From positions 11,405,032 to 11,469,031 of the forward strand of contig NC_092686.1 in assembly GCF_964275005.1 (NCBI RefSeq): a stretch of DNA of 64,000 bases. The letters are read 5' to 3'. The notes below the pieces were generated by a model, which had not been told where the DNA came from, ran no database searches, and was given only the letters and a program-made list of their open reading frames with translations. Source of the DNA: Diadema setosum (lineage: Eukaryota > Echinodermata > Echinoidea > Diadematoida > Diadematidae). The translations under genes and the position numbers were made by a program. This document shows, piece by piece, positions 37,701-44,785 of the stretch (positions are counted from its first letter, which is position 1; each line of letters starts with the position of its first letter).

Positions 37701-39749
37701 CTCGCCAGTAATATTCCAGAACTCTTCATTTCCCACAGCATACTGTTTGTTTGTTTATGATGTTTGTAACTCTGATGATTGGCTCATACTGTTTGGAAAA
37801 GGTTGATTTGGTGAGCTGTTTAGGACAGTAAAAAGCCTCCTGATAGCAGGAATTTACTATGGGCAAACTTTGATAATTCATGCGTGTGGGTCCATTTCGT
37901 CTGTTGAGAATAATAAGGGCGTAAAGTTGCCACTAAACTCATGGTGTTCAAGACAACTTAACGCCCTTCTCATTCTCAACAGTCGATTTGTGCCATTATA
38001 ATTGAATTTTATTTTTTTTTATTCATGCACAAATTTTGTGGTTTAGAAATGAAGATATTATTTCAATTTATGTAAACCTTTAGATAAGTAAGTTTGTGTA
38101 TGTGCATTAAAATACTGACACATATGTATTTGCCAACACCCACATATGCATTGGCTTGTACATCCATGATGTTTCACACATGTCTCATATTTGCTGGTTC
38201 CAGAGTGATGGTGTGTATGTGAAGGGCCTGTTCATCGAAGGAGCAAGATGGGATCGGCCAACTCAACTCCTGGCCGAATCGCTGCCCAAGATTCTCTATG
38301 ATACGTTGCCAGTTGTATCCTTTCTTAAAAATATTCTGTGTGGATGGCTGTAGTTATTTGTGACACATGTAGAGGATTGCAAATGGGTTTTCTGTGATGG
38401 TGGTGTACTGTAAAACATCATGATATATTCGTTGCATGAAAATTTCGCGAATTGGAGCCGATGGCCTTTCTCGCGGCATGAAATTTTCGCAAAATGCCAC
38501 TGGCATCCAATGCATATTGTGTAGGCAAGAACTTTCGCATGCAATTTAATTTTGCAAATGTCGGCGCTTCCAAAATTTGCGAAATTAAAATGCATGCGAA
38601 CATTCTGTGTTTTACAGTATTCATTTTGAAGTCTGTGAATGTAGTCAATGGTAATTTACCATATTAGAATGATTGCCAATTATGGGCAGAAAGAGATTTT
38701 TAAAAAAGATTTCTTTATCACTTTGCTGTAGAAGATATAGTGTGAGCAGTGATGTAACTGACACTGAATATGTCATCATTCGTGTGGACACAGATGCACC
38801 AAACAAAAATGAGAAGAGTTGTCATGTACATTGTACAAATTACCATTTGTAGTCCCAAAATGAATGATGATGTAAGAAAAGATTACTGTGATGTTGATAG
38901 TGATAGAAGTGATGGTCATGATTCGTAAAAGAGCTTTTGTCTCCTAGTTTCAGAGTTTAGAATCAGACATTAATGAAGCATATTCAAATCTGTTAAACAA
39001 TTACAAGTTAGACTCTACTGTTGAGTTTTGATTGTACATGTACATAGTGCTTATTTGTAAACTTGTCAGATATGGCAATACTTTAGCTGGGTTATGAGTA
39101 AAGTTTGCTTTGCCCTGTGGATGTCTATAAAGCTCAGTTGTGGCATGCCACATAGATTTGTCAATTTCCTTGACCATCATCACCTCTGACCATCAGATCT
39201 GGGTGAAGCCAACAGAGAAGTCCAACTTGAAGACCAGGCAGTCATATTCATGTCCAGGTAAGTGTCTTTCATATAAGTAAAACAGTAATGCAATATGCCT
39301 CATGATTACATCAAAGACAGCAGTCCTGAACATGCAATGGATGATTATTATGAGTACTTCTGGATTTTAGTAGTCCTTCAGTAGCTTTGTCTTTCAAATT
39401 TGACAACTTCACAAGAGAGACAGCAGTATCAGGTGCCGAAGAGATGCATAGTTAGGTTTTGCTGTCATGCAAATACAAGAGCTATCAAGCAGCAGTAACC
39501 ATGTTCATAGATTTTATGTCGATGCGTGGCAAAGATTCATTGAGAGACTTGTTCAACAGAGACACACATGAAGTGTTCATTCTATGTTTCTTGGATTTTG
39601 CAGTGTACAAGACTAGCGTGAGGCGGGGCACTTTGTCCACCACCGGCCACTCTACCAACTTTGTCCTGGAGATGCAGCTGCCGTCGTCACGGAAACCAAA
39701 CCACTGGATCAACAGGGGTGTGGCCATGCTGTGTCAACTAGACAACTGA
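414..39749 (+). CDS. DNAH3: Axonemal dynein heavy chain, DNAH3-like, 3' part of the gene (32 exons)
   Basis: Motor part of an inner-arm ciliary dynein heavy chain, an ATP-driven minus-end microtubule motor of the axoneme. Thirty-two GT-AG exons sum to 4767 nt and keep one frame, giving 1588 residues and a TGA stop. In order they encode the end of AAA4 ([30 protein letters not shown]), stalk helix CC1, the microtubule-binding tip (exon 7), CC2, AAA5 ([16 protein letters not shown]), the buttress coiled coil, AAA6 ([15 protein letters not shown]) and the C-terminal domain ([11 protein letters not shown], final LCQLDN). The N-terminal two thirds, including the AAA1 P-loop, lie outside the window. 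Assignment to the DNAH3/7/12 group is firm by family knowledge. DNAH3 is preferred over DNAH7 and DNAH12 from C-terminal details recalled, not searched. Introns range from about 170 nt to 7.2 kb and are loaded with miniature transposons. The gene is convergent with BAP1. Confidence 0.93.
1031..1164 (+). CDS. DNAH3: Dynein exon 2: end of AAA4
   Basis: 134 nt beginning [11 protein letters not shown] directly after exon 1 DWFK; the family has DWF-x-WPEDAL here. Acceptor gcacag, donor gtaagg. Ends in phase 2. Confidence 0.94.
1671..2395. mobile_element. TTAA-flanked miniature element, family A copy 1 (piggyBac-like ends)
   Basis: Body 1675-2391 starts CCCTAATCCCACCGG and ends in its inverted copy, flanked by TTAA on both sides. 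Inside are runs of G and C next to the termini and an AT-rich centre. Homologous, in opposite orientation, to 41124-41903. No transposase frame. It lies 50 nt before dynein exon 3. Piggybac affinity is inferred from TTAA and the CCC ends. Confidence 0.75.
2446..2608 (+). CDS. DNAH3: Dynein exon 3: AAA4 to stalk base
   Basis: 163 nt completing the split Arg codon. Contains [12 protein letters not shown], the conserved entry to the stalk, then the start of coiled coil 1. The acceptor tccag lies only 50 nt after a transposon end. Confidence 0.94.
3003..3605. repeat. Intronic tandem duplication, second copy split by a transposon
   Basis: Copy 1 about 3003-3196 and copy 2 about 3206-3605 share ordered blocks (TTGTCTTMATTGTCT, CTCCTGAAACTTGAAA, CAAGTYGCTTA). 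The 3321-3537 element lies inside copy 2 only. Confidence 0.65.
3321..3537. mobile_element. TA-flanked miniature element with TTTTCGCG arms, copy 1
   Basis: About 26-bp nearly perfect terminal inverted repeats (ATACTGTACGAGCTGAAATT) and many internal TTTTCGCG/CGCGAAAA words. TA at both ends suggests a mariner-type target site. It interrupts one copy of an intronic duplication. Confidence 0.78.
3628..3810 (+). CDS. DNAH3: Dynein exon 4: stalk coiled coil CC1
   Basis: 61 codons rich in Lys, Glu and Ala with heptad character ([18 protein letters not shown]). Acceptor ttgcag; the donor gttggt is weaker than consensus. Confidence 0.94.
4304..4462 (+). CDS. DNAH3: Dynein exon 5: stalk CC1 distal part
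   Basis: 53 codons with [20 protein letters not shown] and the conserved [17 protein letters not shown] leading to the stalk tip. Confidence 0.95.
4505..4935. repeat. Degenerate minisatellite, ATGATGGTATAAA-type units
   Basis: Roughly 430 bp of 12-17-nt units such as AATGATGGTATAAAGGTGAT, with many variants. In the intron after dynein exon 5. Confidence 0.8.
5222..5293 (+). CDS. DNAH3: Dynein exon 6: short stalk exon
   Basis: 24 codons ([23 protein letters not shown]) joining CC1 to the microtubule-binding domain. Acceptor cacag, donor gtacgt. The FxDFWxxAK pattern is usual for this family. Confidence 0.92.
5897..6097 (+). CDS. DNAH3: Dynein exon 7: microtubule-binding domain
   Basis: 67 codons: [20 protein letters not shown] through [20 protein letters not shown]. 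This is the stalk tip that contacts tubulin. The sequence is of the DNAH3/7/12 type and unlike the DNAH1 type. Confidence 0.95.
6677..6832 (+). CDS. DNAH3: Dynein exon 8: stalk CC2 start
   Basis: 52 codons opening [20 protein letters not shown], the conserved return helix of the stalk (family VxPK motif). Confidence 0.95.
7465..7665 (+). CDS. DNAH3: Dynein exon 9: CC2 into AAA5
   Basis: 67 codons with [16 protein letters not shown] and [17 protein letters not shown], the end of the stalk and first helix of AAA5. A TCAA microsatellite starts about 45 nt after the donor. Confidence 0.95.
7710..7806. repeat. (TCAA)n microsatellite
   Basis: Tetranucleotide ATCA repeat with a CATCCACC interruption. 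Just after dynein exon 9. Confidence 0.92.
8471..8604 (+). CDS. DNAH3: Dynein exon 10: AAA5
   Basis: 134 nt with [19 protein letters not shown] and AGLPVDN (the Asn codon is split with exon 11). Donor gtgagt, phase 2. Confidence 0.94.
8777..8948 (+). CDS. DNAH3: Dynein exon 11: AAA5 core
   Basis: 172 nt with [20 protein letters not shown] and [16 protein letters not shown]. This is among the most conserved AAA5 blocks; AAA5 has no functional Walker A in this family. The intron before it is only 172 nt. Confidence 0.95.
9565..9651 (+). CDS. DNAH3: Dynein exon 12: AAA5
   Basis: 29 codons: [20 protein letters not shown] then TFKQ. Matches the universally conserved [11 protein letters not shown] block. 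Acceptor tgtag, donor gtaaga. Confidence 0.94.
10396..10512 (+). CDS. DNAH3: Dynein exon 13: AAA5
   Basis: 39 codons: [20 protein letters not shown] then [12 protein letters not shown]. The donor gttcgt is weaker than consensus. Confidence 0.94.
10855..10911. repeat. Two adjacent short palindromes
   Basis: GGTTTGAT..ATCAAACC (10855-10878) and ATCACTTTGC..GCAAAGTGAT (10889-10911) lie 10 nt apart. No link to a known element. Confidence 0.6.
11133..11300 (+). CDS. DNAH3: Dynein exon 14: AAA5 to buttress
   Basis: 56 codons: [19 protein letters not shown] then a charged helix ([13 protein letters not shown]), the first arm of the buttress coiled coil that braces the stalk. A minisatellite begins about 40 nt downstream. 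Confidence 0.94.
11341..11955. repeat. Minisatellite of about 85-bp units
   Basis: Six or so imperfect units with CCAAATATAGATTGGCATGA, CAGGTGCTAGTACACC and TATTTTGTTTTTGTTGTTTA, interrupted at about 11460-11585. In the dynein intron after exon 14. Confidence 0.78.
12579..12734 (+). CDS. DNAH3: Dynein exon 15: buttress
   Basis: 52 codons: [20 protein letters not shown] then [18 protein letters not shown], the second buttress arm. Acceptor acaaag, donor gtgagt. Confidence 0.94.
12817..12982. mobile_element. Short element with CAG-GGCGGATCC ends
   Basis: CAGGGGCGGATCC at the left and GGATCTGCCACTG at the right, with G runs inside. ATATA occurs on both sides as a possible target duplication. 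The CAG-type ends resemble hAT miniature elements. It lies just after dynein exon 15. Confidence 0.6.
13333..13437 (+). CDS. DNAH3: Dynein exon 16: AAA5/AAA6
   Basis: 35 codons: [20 protein letters not shown] then [11 protein letters not shown], near-invariant in this group. A 3.4-kb intron follows. Confidence 0.95.
13438..16820. other. 3.4-kb dynein intron without recognised genes
   Basis: Apart from the AAAAC repeat and a short TG run near 14437, this is AT-rich single-copy-looking sequence. No conserved frame or clear transposon ends seen. Confidence 0.6.
13477..13531. repeat. (AAAAC)n simple repeat
   Basis: ACAAAACAAAACAAAACAAA-type run just after dynein exon 16, interrupted by CCGTT and TC. 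Confidence 0.8.
16821..16981 (+). CDS. DNAH3: Dynein exon 17: AAA6
   Basis: 161 nt with [20 protein letters not shown] and [16 protein letters not shown]. Acceptor ctccag, donor gtaaga, phase 2. Confidence 0.95.
17183..17354 (+). CDS. DNAH3: Dynein exon 18: AAA6
   Basis: 172 nt: [33 protein letters not shown]. Completes the split Arg codon from exon 17. Donor gtgagt. Confidence 0.95.
17820..17945 (+). CDS. DNAH3: Dynein exon 19: AAA6
   Basis: 42 codons: [20 protein letters not shown] then [12 protein letters not shown], the conserved LRxxRPDK hinge. Confidence 0.95.
18039..18115 (+). mobile_element. Older relative of the same tRNA-derived SINE head
   Basis: CATGGTGTGTAATGAG.. then TTGTAAACACAAGGGATCCA and GAATTCAAATCC (B box). 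The block aligns with TTGTTAACACGAGATCCAGG of 36600-36620. Confidence 0.4.
18589..18766 (+). CDS. DNAH3: Dynein exon 20: AAA6 up to SPGADP
   Basis: 178 nt: [41 protein letters not shown]. Ends in phase 1 with a split Gly codon and donor gtgagg. The next certain exon is 7.2 kb away, with the candidate cassette exon between. Confidence 0.95.
19583..19908. mobile_element. Fold-back element with GGCCCGAATTCACGAA ends
   Basis: Long inverted arms (about 75 nt): GGCCCGAATTCACGAAGGTA to the matching GTGAATTCGGGCC, flanked by ATA. The centre is an array of short palindromic words of the TTTCGTCGACGAAATGA type. In the AAA6 intron of dynein. Confidence 0.75.
20990..21829 (+). CDS. Candidate in-frame 840-nt cassette exon (Ser/Pro-rich, disordered)
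   Basis: A GC-rich frame stays open through this stretch inside the AT-rich 7.2-kb AAA6 intron. It is preceded by gataacag and followed by donor gtatgt. Both junctions are phase 1, the same as intron 20/21, so inclusion would add exactly 280 residues between EKG and MGGPGLQ. The predicted peptide has [18 protein letters not shown] near its start, many proline-directed sites ([23 protein letters not shown]), an acidic stretch, and a basic end ([19 protein letters not shown]). I recognise no domain. An inner donor at 21149 (CAG gtgatg) is also phase 1 and would give a 53-codon version. Its pyrimidine tract is mediocre. Alternatives are a nested intronic gene (gccaccATG at 20929) or an exon with the readthrough stop at 21916-21918, which would truncate dynein before its C-terminal domain. 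Confidence 0.5.
22011..23010. mobile_element. About 1-kb repeat element with CGTCCGTC and AGGTCA arrays
   Basis: Bounded by GCCTCCGCCA at the left and its inverted form TGGCGGAGGC near the right end, then CGCCGTAGCGACATTTCTAG. Inside are (CGTC)n and repeated phrases ATATCTCAAGAACC / ATATCTCGCAAATG, each followed by runs of AAAGGTCA. No coding frame. It begins about 180 nt after the candidate cassette exon. Confidence 0.65.
26002..26078 (+). CDS. DNAH3: Dynein exon 21: AAA6 LGQGQG block
   Basis: 77 nt: completes Gly, then [20 protein letters not shown] and KLIDD. Directly continues AVEKG of exon 20 in the family alignment, which shows that the standard splice skips the candidate cassette. Confidence 0.94.
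26748..27041 (+). CDS. DNAH3: Dynein exon 22: AAA6 end / C-terminal linker
   Basis: 98 codons: [53 protein letters not shown]. This is the longest confirmed dynein exon here. Acceptor tgtag, donor gtaagt. Confidence 0.96.
27452..27620. mobile_element. 169-bp palindromic miniature element
   Basis: GGGGGGCATTTCATGAAGGA at the left, TCCTTCATGAAATGCCCCCC at the right. The arms continue with ACTTGTCGGACA and its complement, leaving a short loop around CTGATTGGCTG. Intron after dynein exon 22. Confidence 0.8.
28009..28101. mobile_element. TTAA-flanked 93-bp palindromic element, family C copy 1
   Basis: TTAACCCATTGAGGACGGGC at the left and CGTCCTCAAGGGGTTAA at the right. It sits inside a short repeated unit (TGATTTTTAAAAATCACATT and relatives) in the intron before dynein exon 23. 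Confidence 0.7.
28169..28306 (+). CDS. DNAH3: Dynein exon 23: C-terminal domain start
   Basis: 46 codons: [40 protein letters not shown]. Acceptor tatgtag, donor gtaaca. The frame is confirmed by the conserved [11 protein letters not shown] block. Confidence 0.95.
28679..28706. repeat. (GAT)n microsatellite
   Basis: Nine GAT units in the intron after dynein exon 23. Confidence 0.9.
29049..29309 (+). CDS. DNAH3: Dynein exon 24: C-terminal domain
   Basis: 87 codons: [59 protein letters not shown] is diagnostic of heavy-chain C-termini. Confidence 0.96.
29415..29580. mobile_element. 166-bp miniature element with GGGCCCCATTTCA ends
   Basis: GGGCCCCATTTCAAAAAAGT at the left mirrors ATGAAATGGCGCCCT at the right. 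The inner parts also pair (TTGCTGGAATGGCAA against TTGCCATTTCAGCAA). Intron after dynein exon 24. Confidence 0.7.
30067..30154. mobile_element. 88-bp palindromic element, copy 1
   Basis: Arms CGTCTGTTGAGAATGAGAAG.. and ..CTTATCATTCTCAACCGACG of about 32 nt around a short centre. The same element occurs at 37898-37985 in inverted orientation. Confidence 0.75.
30223..30315 (+). CDS. DNAH3: Dynein exon 25: C-terminal domain
   Basis: 31 codons: [20 protein letters not shown] then [11 protein letters not shown]. Acceptor tccag, donor gtaagc. A small palindromic element ends about 70 nt upstream. Confidence 0.95.
33583..33645. repeat. (GATTA)n-like repeat
   Basis: Units TTAGA/GATTA repeated with a few substitutions. 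Intron before dynein exon 26. Confidence 0.8.
33801..34221. mobile_element. Pogo/Tigger-like miniature element
   Basis: CAGTTGAACCTCTCATATCC at the left and GGATAATAGAGGTTCAACTG at the right, flanked by TA. Subterminal TCCGGATAA words repeat near both ends. These ends are typical of pogo-type (Tc1/mariner) elements. The interior has no transposase. In the intron before dynein exon 26. Confidence 0.75.
35187..35285 (+). CDS. DNAH3: Dynein exon 26: C-terminal domain
   Basis: 33 codons with [20 protein letters not shown], the conserved helix after the LLL loop. It follows a 4.9-kb intron. Confidence 0.93.
36187..36369 (+). CDS. DNAH3: Dynein exon 27: C-terminal domain
   Basis: 61 codons: [40 protein letters not shown]. 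Acceptor acacag, donor gtgagg. Confidence 0.95.
36570..36780 (+). mobile_element. tRNA-derived SINE piece
   Basis: TGGTGCAGTGG (A box, 36573-36583) and GGGCTCAAATCC (B box, 36618-36629) at Pol III promoter spacing, followed by unrelated sequence (CCTTGACCAAGGTGTC) as in SINE bodies. Not a functional tRNA: no foldable acceptor stem was apparent. Confidence 0.55.
36824..36916 (+). CDS. DNAH3: Dynein exon 28: C-terminal domain
   Basis: 31 codons: [20 protein letters not shown] then LARLQFFK, with the conserved [13 protein letters not shown] piece lies in the intron just upstream. Confidence 0.95.
37325..37424. mobile_element. TTAA-flanked small element, family C copy 2
   Basis: TTAACCCATTGACGACTATC at the left, AGTCTTCAGCAGGTTAA at the right, with the shared core CCCGAGTATACTTGGGACT. 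In the intron before dynein exon 29. Confidence 0.65.
37504..37677 (+). CDS. DNAH3: Dynein exon 29: C-terminal domain
   Basis: 58 codons: [39 protein letters not shown]. The FYFT spelling favours DNAH3 over DNAH7 and DNAH12 (FFFT). The donor gttggt is weak. Confidence 0.95.
37898..37985. mobile_element. 88-bp palindromic element, copy 2
   Basis: CGTCTGTTGAGAATAATAAG.. to ..CTTCTCATTCTCAACAGTCG. The centre matches the reverse complement of the centre of 30067-30154, so the two insertions have opposite orientation. Confidence 0.75.
38204..38314 (+). CDS. DNAH3: Dynein exon 30: C-terminal domain
   Basis: 37 codons: [33 protein letters not shown]. The donor GTT-gtatcc is weak, but the join to IWVKP is exactly the family sequence. 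Confidence 0.93.
38406..38619. mobile_element. TA-flanked miniature element with AATTTCGC words, copy 2
   Basis: TACTGTAAAACATCATG at the left and CTGTGTTTTACAGTA at the right, with internal AAATTTCGCGAATT and its variants. A diverged relative of 3321-3537 and 42921-43133. In the intron after dynein exon 30. Confidence 0.65.
39197..39257 (+). CDS. DNAH3: Dynein exon 31: short C-terminal exon
   Basis: 61 nt: [20 protein letters not shown]. Acceptor catcag, donor gtaagt, phase 1. Confidence 0.93.
39604..39749 (+). CDS. DNAH3: Dynein exon 32: last coding exon with stop
   Basis: 146 nt: [35 protein letters not shown], then TGA at 39747-39749. The acceptor is ttttgcag. This is the normal heavy-chain C-terminus. 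Confidence 0.96.
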
Positions 39750-41123
39750 GAACAGACAAGGGCAGCATACCCTCTTTCTCTTTTTGAGCTGAGCTGCTGA
39801 GGTAGAAGAGAACTGTGTCCAGCACTGGTGTGAGGTTATTTCAATGTTGCTGCCATCTACGGGCACCCAGGGCTAATCTCTACACCCAAGGGTGACTCCA
39901 GACAAAAATGGCTTGTGGTCAAATTTGTTGGGCTGCAATTTCAAGCCATCTATTAACTACAGAACTAAAAGAACTCCAGATCTATGGATGATGTTAAATC
40001 TCCCCATAGACCACTCATCTCAGTGCCAGTATTGGATACATGTATTGCATGACATTATTGGTATCTAAAGGCATCTGTATGACAGGTTTCATACTCCATT
40101 GTGTCTGAATTATTGCAGCCTACTAAAATGTACCCTGTGGAGTCCTGGGTGCATAAAGGAAAGTTATAGCCCCCAAGAGTTGCTGTGCTTTCCTTCTACA
40201 GTCAAAAGATCAGGTTGTGTAGTCCTCCAAAGCCCAATGGGATTTGATGAGGCTAATGATATGAGGTGAGGAGTGTTCATCAATGGTGTGCTTTGGGTCA
40301 GTAGAGCTTTTGAAATAGTAACAGATTGCATTGATTTAGTGAAGGTGTTTTTCACTTCAGATCAGGGCAACCACTGTTTCATACAACTGGGCCCAGGTCT
40401 TTAGCTCTTTGCATTTAAAAAAAATATGGTTTCAATGCCATATTTCCTGAAGAATGCATTGAAACATATTTTTTTTTTTTTGTGTTCTTTTTTTCTTTCA
40501 CAAAAGCAAATCACCTTTACTGTCTATCATAAGAAAGAGGAAAGAATTCTTTAAATCGTAAAATGGTGACATGGATCTGAATCAAGTGAGTGTCTGAGAG
40601 CTATCACATGGCGAGTCTATTCTTTTTGCCAGAAGGCCCAAATTTTAATATTCACTGGGCATTAGTTTACTAATGACTGGTATTAACGACTGTTTGTCTG
40701 CTCTCAGCTGCATTGCAATAGTTTGTGTGTGCGATTAAGTGAACTTGCAGCTGCACGGTGCTGGCCTTGGGCATCTTGCAAAAATTGCTGCTCGAGAATT
40801 TAAATCATGTCACCATTCCATAAAACAAATAATGCACATTATTTGGTCGGGCAATAGTAAAATTATCCTGCTATCCAAAGTTAGACTTCAGTGAATAATT
40901 CTTACTAATGTCCTTTGTAATGTGTATTAATTGTATCCTTAATTGCCATGCCTTGACACTACTATAGATGCCATGTACGGCAGTGTGCAATCATGTCAAC
41001 AGACTACATGCTGTAGCTGTGGATGTGAGACCTAGTCTTCTTCAGAGTAGAGCTTTAGATCAGTTAGAGTTCTTATTCAAAGTGTTCTGCCAAGGCATCA
41101 GCAGTAAACTTGTATTTCATGAA
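39750..41123 (+). other. Dynein 3' flank, probably including the 3' UTR
   Basis: Directly follows the TGA. No clear AATAAA lies in this part. AATAAA words appear later at about 41990, 42297 and 43502, so the transcript end cannot be set from sequence. Confidence 0.5.
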
Positions 41124-41903
41124 TTAACCCTATTCTAACTGGGGGGGGGGGGGTCAAATTGACCCCCCCCCTCGACGTTTCGTGCCACGATTTCGCAACG
41201 CGCAAAGCTTTTGCCGCGTCGTTTCATGACTTTTTTCATTGAAGTCTCCCGCATATTTTGAGACCAAATTTGCGACGTCCGGGTACACTGTTTTGAAGTT
41301 ACGTAATGTTTTGCATATGCATGTCAACCAAAAAACAGCTCAAATTCATGGTATCGTGTGCAAATCCAATGCAAATTGTGTTTTTTGGTTAAATTGATAT
41401 AAATTAGATTATTTCAACTTTTAACCATTGAAATTAATCAATTCTAGTGTAGATAAGCCTGAAAAAGTGCCTGCAACAAGTTTTGGCAAAAAAACAATGG
41501 AAAACAAAAGGTTGAAAAAACAATAAAATACATAAGAAATTAACAAAACAATAAAAACAAAAGAAATTAATTTCAATTGAGCTATTTTTTTTACACAAAA
41601 ATTGTTTGATGTGTATTGAGGAATTCTGACACAAAAATTTAGCAATCCTCCAGTCTTTTTAATGGAGTTATAGGTGAAAATATGATTTCATGCACAAATT
41701 TGCATAATTAATTTATTAAAAAAAGAAAGGCTATATTTTTCTATTGTATGACGATGTAATCTTGTAGTTGACATCCAGCTCTATCTTAAGGCAAAATTTC
41801 GCGGTGATCGCGCGATCGGCGGCCGAGATCTGAAGGGGGGGGTCAAATTGACCCCCCCTCAGTAAAAACTTGGTCTCAAATAGCCCAGTTAGAATAGGGT
41901 TAA
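41124..41903. mobile_element. TTAA-flanked miniature element, family A copy 2
   Basis: Body 41128-41899 with perfect 16-bp terminal inverted repeats CCCTATTCTAACTGGG and TTAA at both ends. Paired GGGGGGGTCAAATTGACC stretches sit just inside both termini. The interior matches the reverse complement of 1671-2395 (for example the GCAAATTTGGTCT region). Confidence 0.8.
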
Positions 41904-42920
41904 TGCTTGTCAAGGTGTGGAGCATTAAGCCCTTCCTTTGCTCAATCATGAAAGCTTTACATGTATAAAGCAATGTAAAGAAATTAAGAAGAATAAAAAG
42001 AAAAAATATGTCTTTCAGAAACTATCACATCTTTGCTTGGAGATTGCCAGGAAATTTGCGAATGATTGAATTCTCACTTTGCCTTGTGAACTGTGGCCTC
42101 ATTGAATATTGTGTGATTATACTTTAAATCATATAAAAATTTTATGAGTCAGGAACAATGCTGAACTTAATTATTTTTCTCAGCTTTTAACTGAAGAGTA
42201 TGGTATGATTAATATGAACAGATATGAATTTGACAGTGTACCCAACAAGTAGGCATTCTAACAGGGCCACCAAAACTTTGCCTTGATAGTCTTGGCGAAA
42301 TAAATATGTGAACAGACAGTGCATTTTGTTGTAGTGATTAGTTTTGGTCGTAGAGATATAATGATCACATCATGTCATGTATATTTTACAGGTCTGCAAT
42401 TCAGAGTGAAGTGGAATTCTGCTTGGATCAGAGAAAAGAAATCATTTGTAATCAATCATGTTAGCCAATGTATATGTCAAACTCATCAGATAACTAAATC
42501 ATGCTACTTTCATAAATTTAATATGCCAAGATTTTTTTTAAATTCCCTTTTCTACTATTTTCATGGATTCTGCTGCATTCATTTTTCCTGGTGAAAATCA
42601 TGCTTGAAAACCTATAAATTGGCAACTCATACTCAACCTTGATAGTTTTGTAGATACAAGTAGGTTAGGTGAGTTTGGAGAAAGAAAAGTGGAATGATAA
42701 TAATACTCAGCTGTATATCAATTATGATCTCATTAATGTCGCAATCAGGGTTAAGTGGGTGCACTTTCTGCATGGTAAAATTTTTGTTGAATGTTTTCAT
42801 GCCTTTAATACTCATTGGAATGTATAGATACATTGTATGTTTACAACCTGCGTAAGGGAATATCTCCGTCAGATATTGGGTGTATGCATTTTCTTTGGAA
42901 AGTGCGAGACCAGTTTAGCT

Positions 42921-43133
42921 TACTGTAAAAGTGGATATTTTCGTGCGACTAATTTTTCGCGCTAGGCCGGGTCAGAAGAGTTTCGCGTGTTTTTAATTCC
43001 GCGGAATCAAGACATCACGCACAGGAACGTATGGCAAGCAAAAATATTCGCGTGTTTTTATTTTCGCGCTAGTTTCTGGTTGCGCGAAATGCGCGAAAAT
43101 TTCAACACCGCGAAAATTTCCACTTTTACAGTA
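42921..43133. mobile_element. TA-flanked miniature element with TTTTCGCG arms, copy 3
   Basis: TACTGTAAAAGTGGATATTT at the left, AAATTTCCACTTTTACAGTA at the right, and several internal TTTTCGCG/GCGCGAAAAT words. In the intergenic region. Confidence 0.75.
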
Positions 43134-44728
43134 GTATGGAATCATTCCAGTCATGCCATATGGAAGTCATTTTTGTTGGACTAATTTTACCTTATGATAA
43201 ATGTGTTGAGTAAGCAACCCTTTATTCATCAGCCTCTTGATCAATAAGAAACCATCTTTGTCGATTCTTTTTCCATTGGCCTGGAAAAAAGGGGAGGTAC
43301 AATAATATGCATGCATTTTGATAGAGCTTTCAGTAATTTTGCACTTGCATTTGTGTGAAAGGATTTCCAAGAAAAACAGGGTTATTTTTCATATTCATGT
43401 TGCTTGTAGAATTCAAAGCATATGACATGCAAACAATTTTCATGGGGAAATTGAATTTGCATATTCTTTGGATGTGGATTGACAGTATGAAAAAGGCAGA
43501 TAAATAAACTTGTATTGATTTTTAGCAGTCTCTGATTATTTATGAATACCTGGTAACTATTTTGAAAGTGGCCATAGGCTTTACATGAAAATATCTCACA
43601 CCAAATTAGATTAAGGCAGTAATATGTTTCCTATTCTTTAATGCTAGCTCCACTTTGAGAGACTGGGTAATAGATCTGCAAAAGTCTTGTAATGAGTGAG
43701 TAGGTGTATCACCACTCTTGCCAACTACATAGGACTTTTGCAGAGCTCTGGCTTAAAGATGTAGACACCATGTAGTGCCAAATATACGTCAGATATATGT
43801 TGTAGTTGGTTACATCTTCTCAAAAGGAGGGGGCATGGCAGGGTAGGGAAAAAGAATATTGATATGTTTCTGCCACAAGTTACCTGCATTTACATATCTG
43901 TCATTTTATGCTTTGACCACTAAATGTGCTAATCACTGTGTATAATTTATTACACATACATGTATCCAGCATGAGCTACATTTGTTGCAATTACTGTGCT
44001 GTTTATAAACTCTTGGTTATATCAACCACATTTCTGCAACATTCCTAAGATCTTGTATCCAGTTGAAAACTTGTGTGCCATTTTTCTGTTTAATGTAGAC
44101 TTTCTTAATTACTTGAGATGTGTGATTTTCAATTTGATGTAAAGTTTACTATTTTGACTGTCTGTGTACATTCTTTAGCATTCCCTTTTTGCCTTGTTGT
44201 CTATAGAATGTACTCAACATGCACCTTGTTGATTGAGAAAGATAACACAATGCTCATCTTTAGCTGTACAGTGCCCAAATTATTTCTACTATTTTTTTTA
44301 TATAGTATAAATTATGAACATATAAATTTGTATGTTGTAAATACTATATCAGCAGAATATTTGGTTGCTTTTATTTTTCCTCAATCATGCAATGTGTATA
44401 TAGCTGCCTTTTATCAACTCTATGCACCATTTATGCTGCTTCCACGAATTGGACAAATTTCTAACTTTTTCGCAAATCTATTGATGATAGTAAGGAGAAA
44501 CCTGTTTTTCCTTGAGAGTCCCATTACATGCATGAATGGAATGTGTGACCTGGATGGATAATATACAAATAACCAAAAATTCAGTGATATTTGTGATAAT
44601 TGTAATGATCGTAAGGCTTTGTTGAAAATGTTTCTGATGCACTTTTGTTTCTCATGAGAGAAAGACTGTAATATACGTGAAATACTTTTTTTTTTTAATG
44701 TTGAAGGAGTATTTATTGATCCCATTCA

Positions 44729-44785
44729 TACACACACACACACACACACACATACACACACACACAGACACAGGCACACATACAT
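44729..44785. repeat. (CA)n microsatellite
   Basis: ACACACAC run with TACACA, GACACA and GGCACA variants in the intergenic region. Confidence 0.9.

Noticed and set aside
44118-44561. 147-codon open frame on + in the intergenic region
   Set aside because: AT-rich, hydrophobic chance composition, no splice logic and no recognised family.
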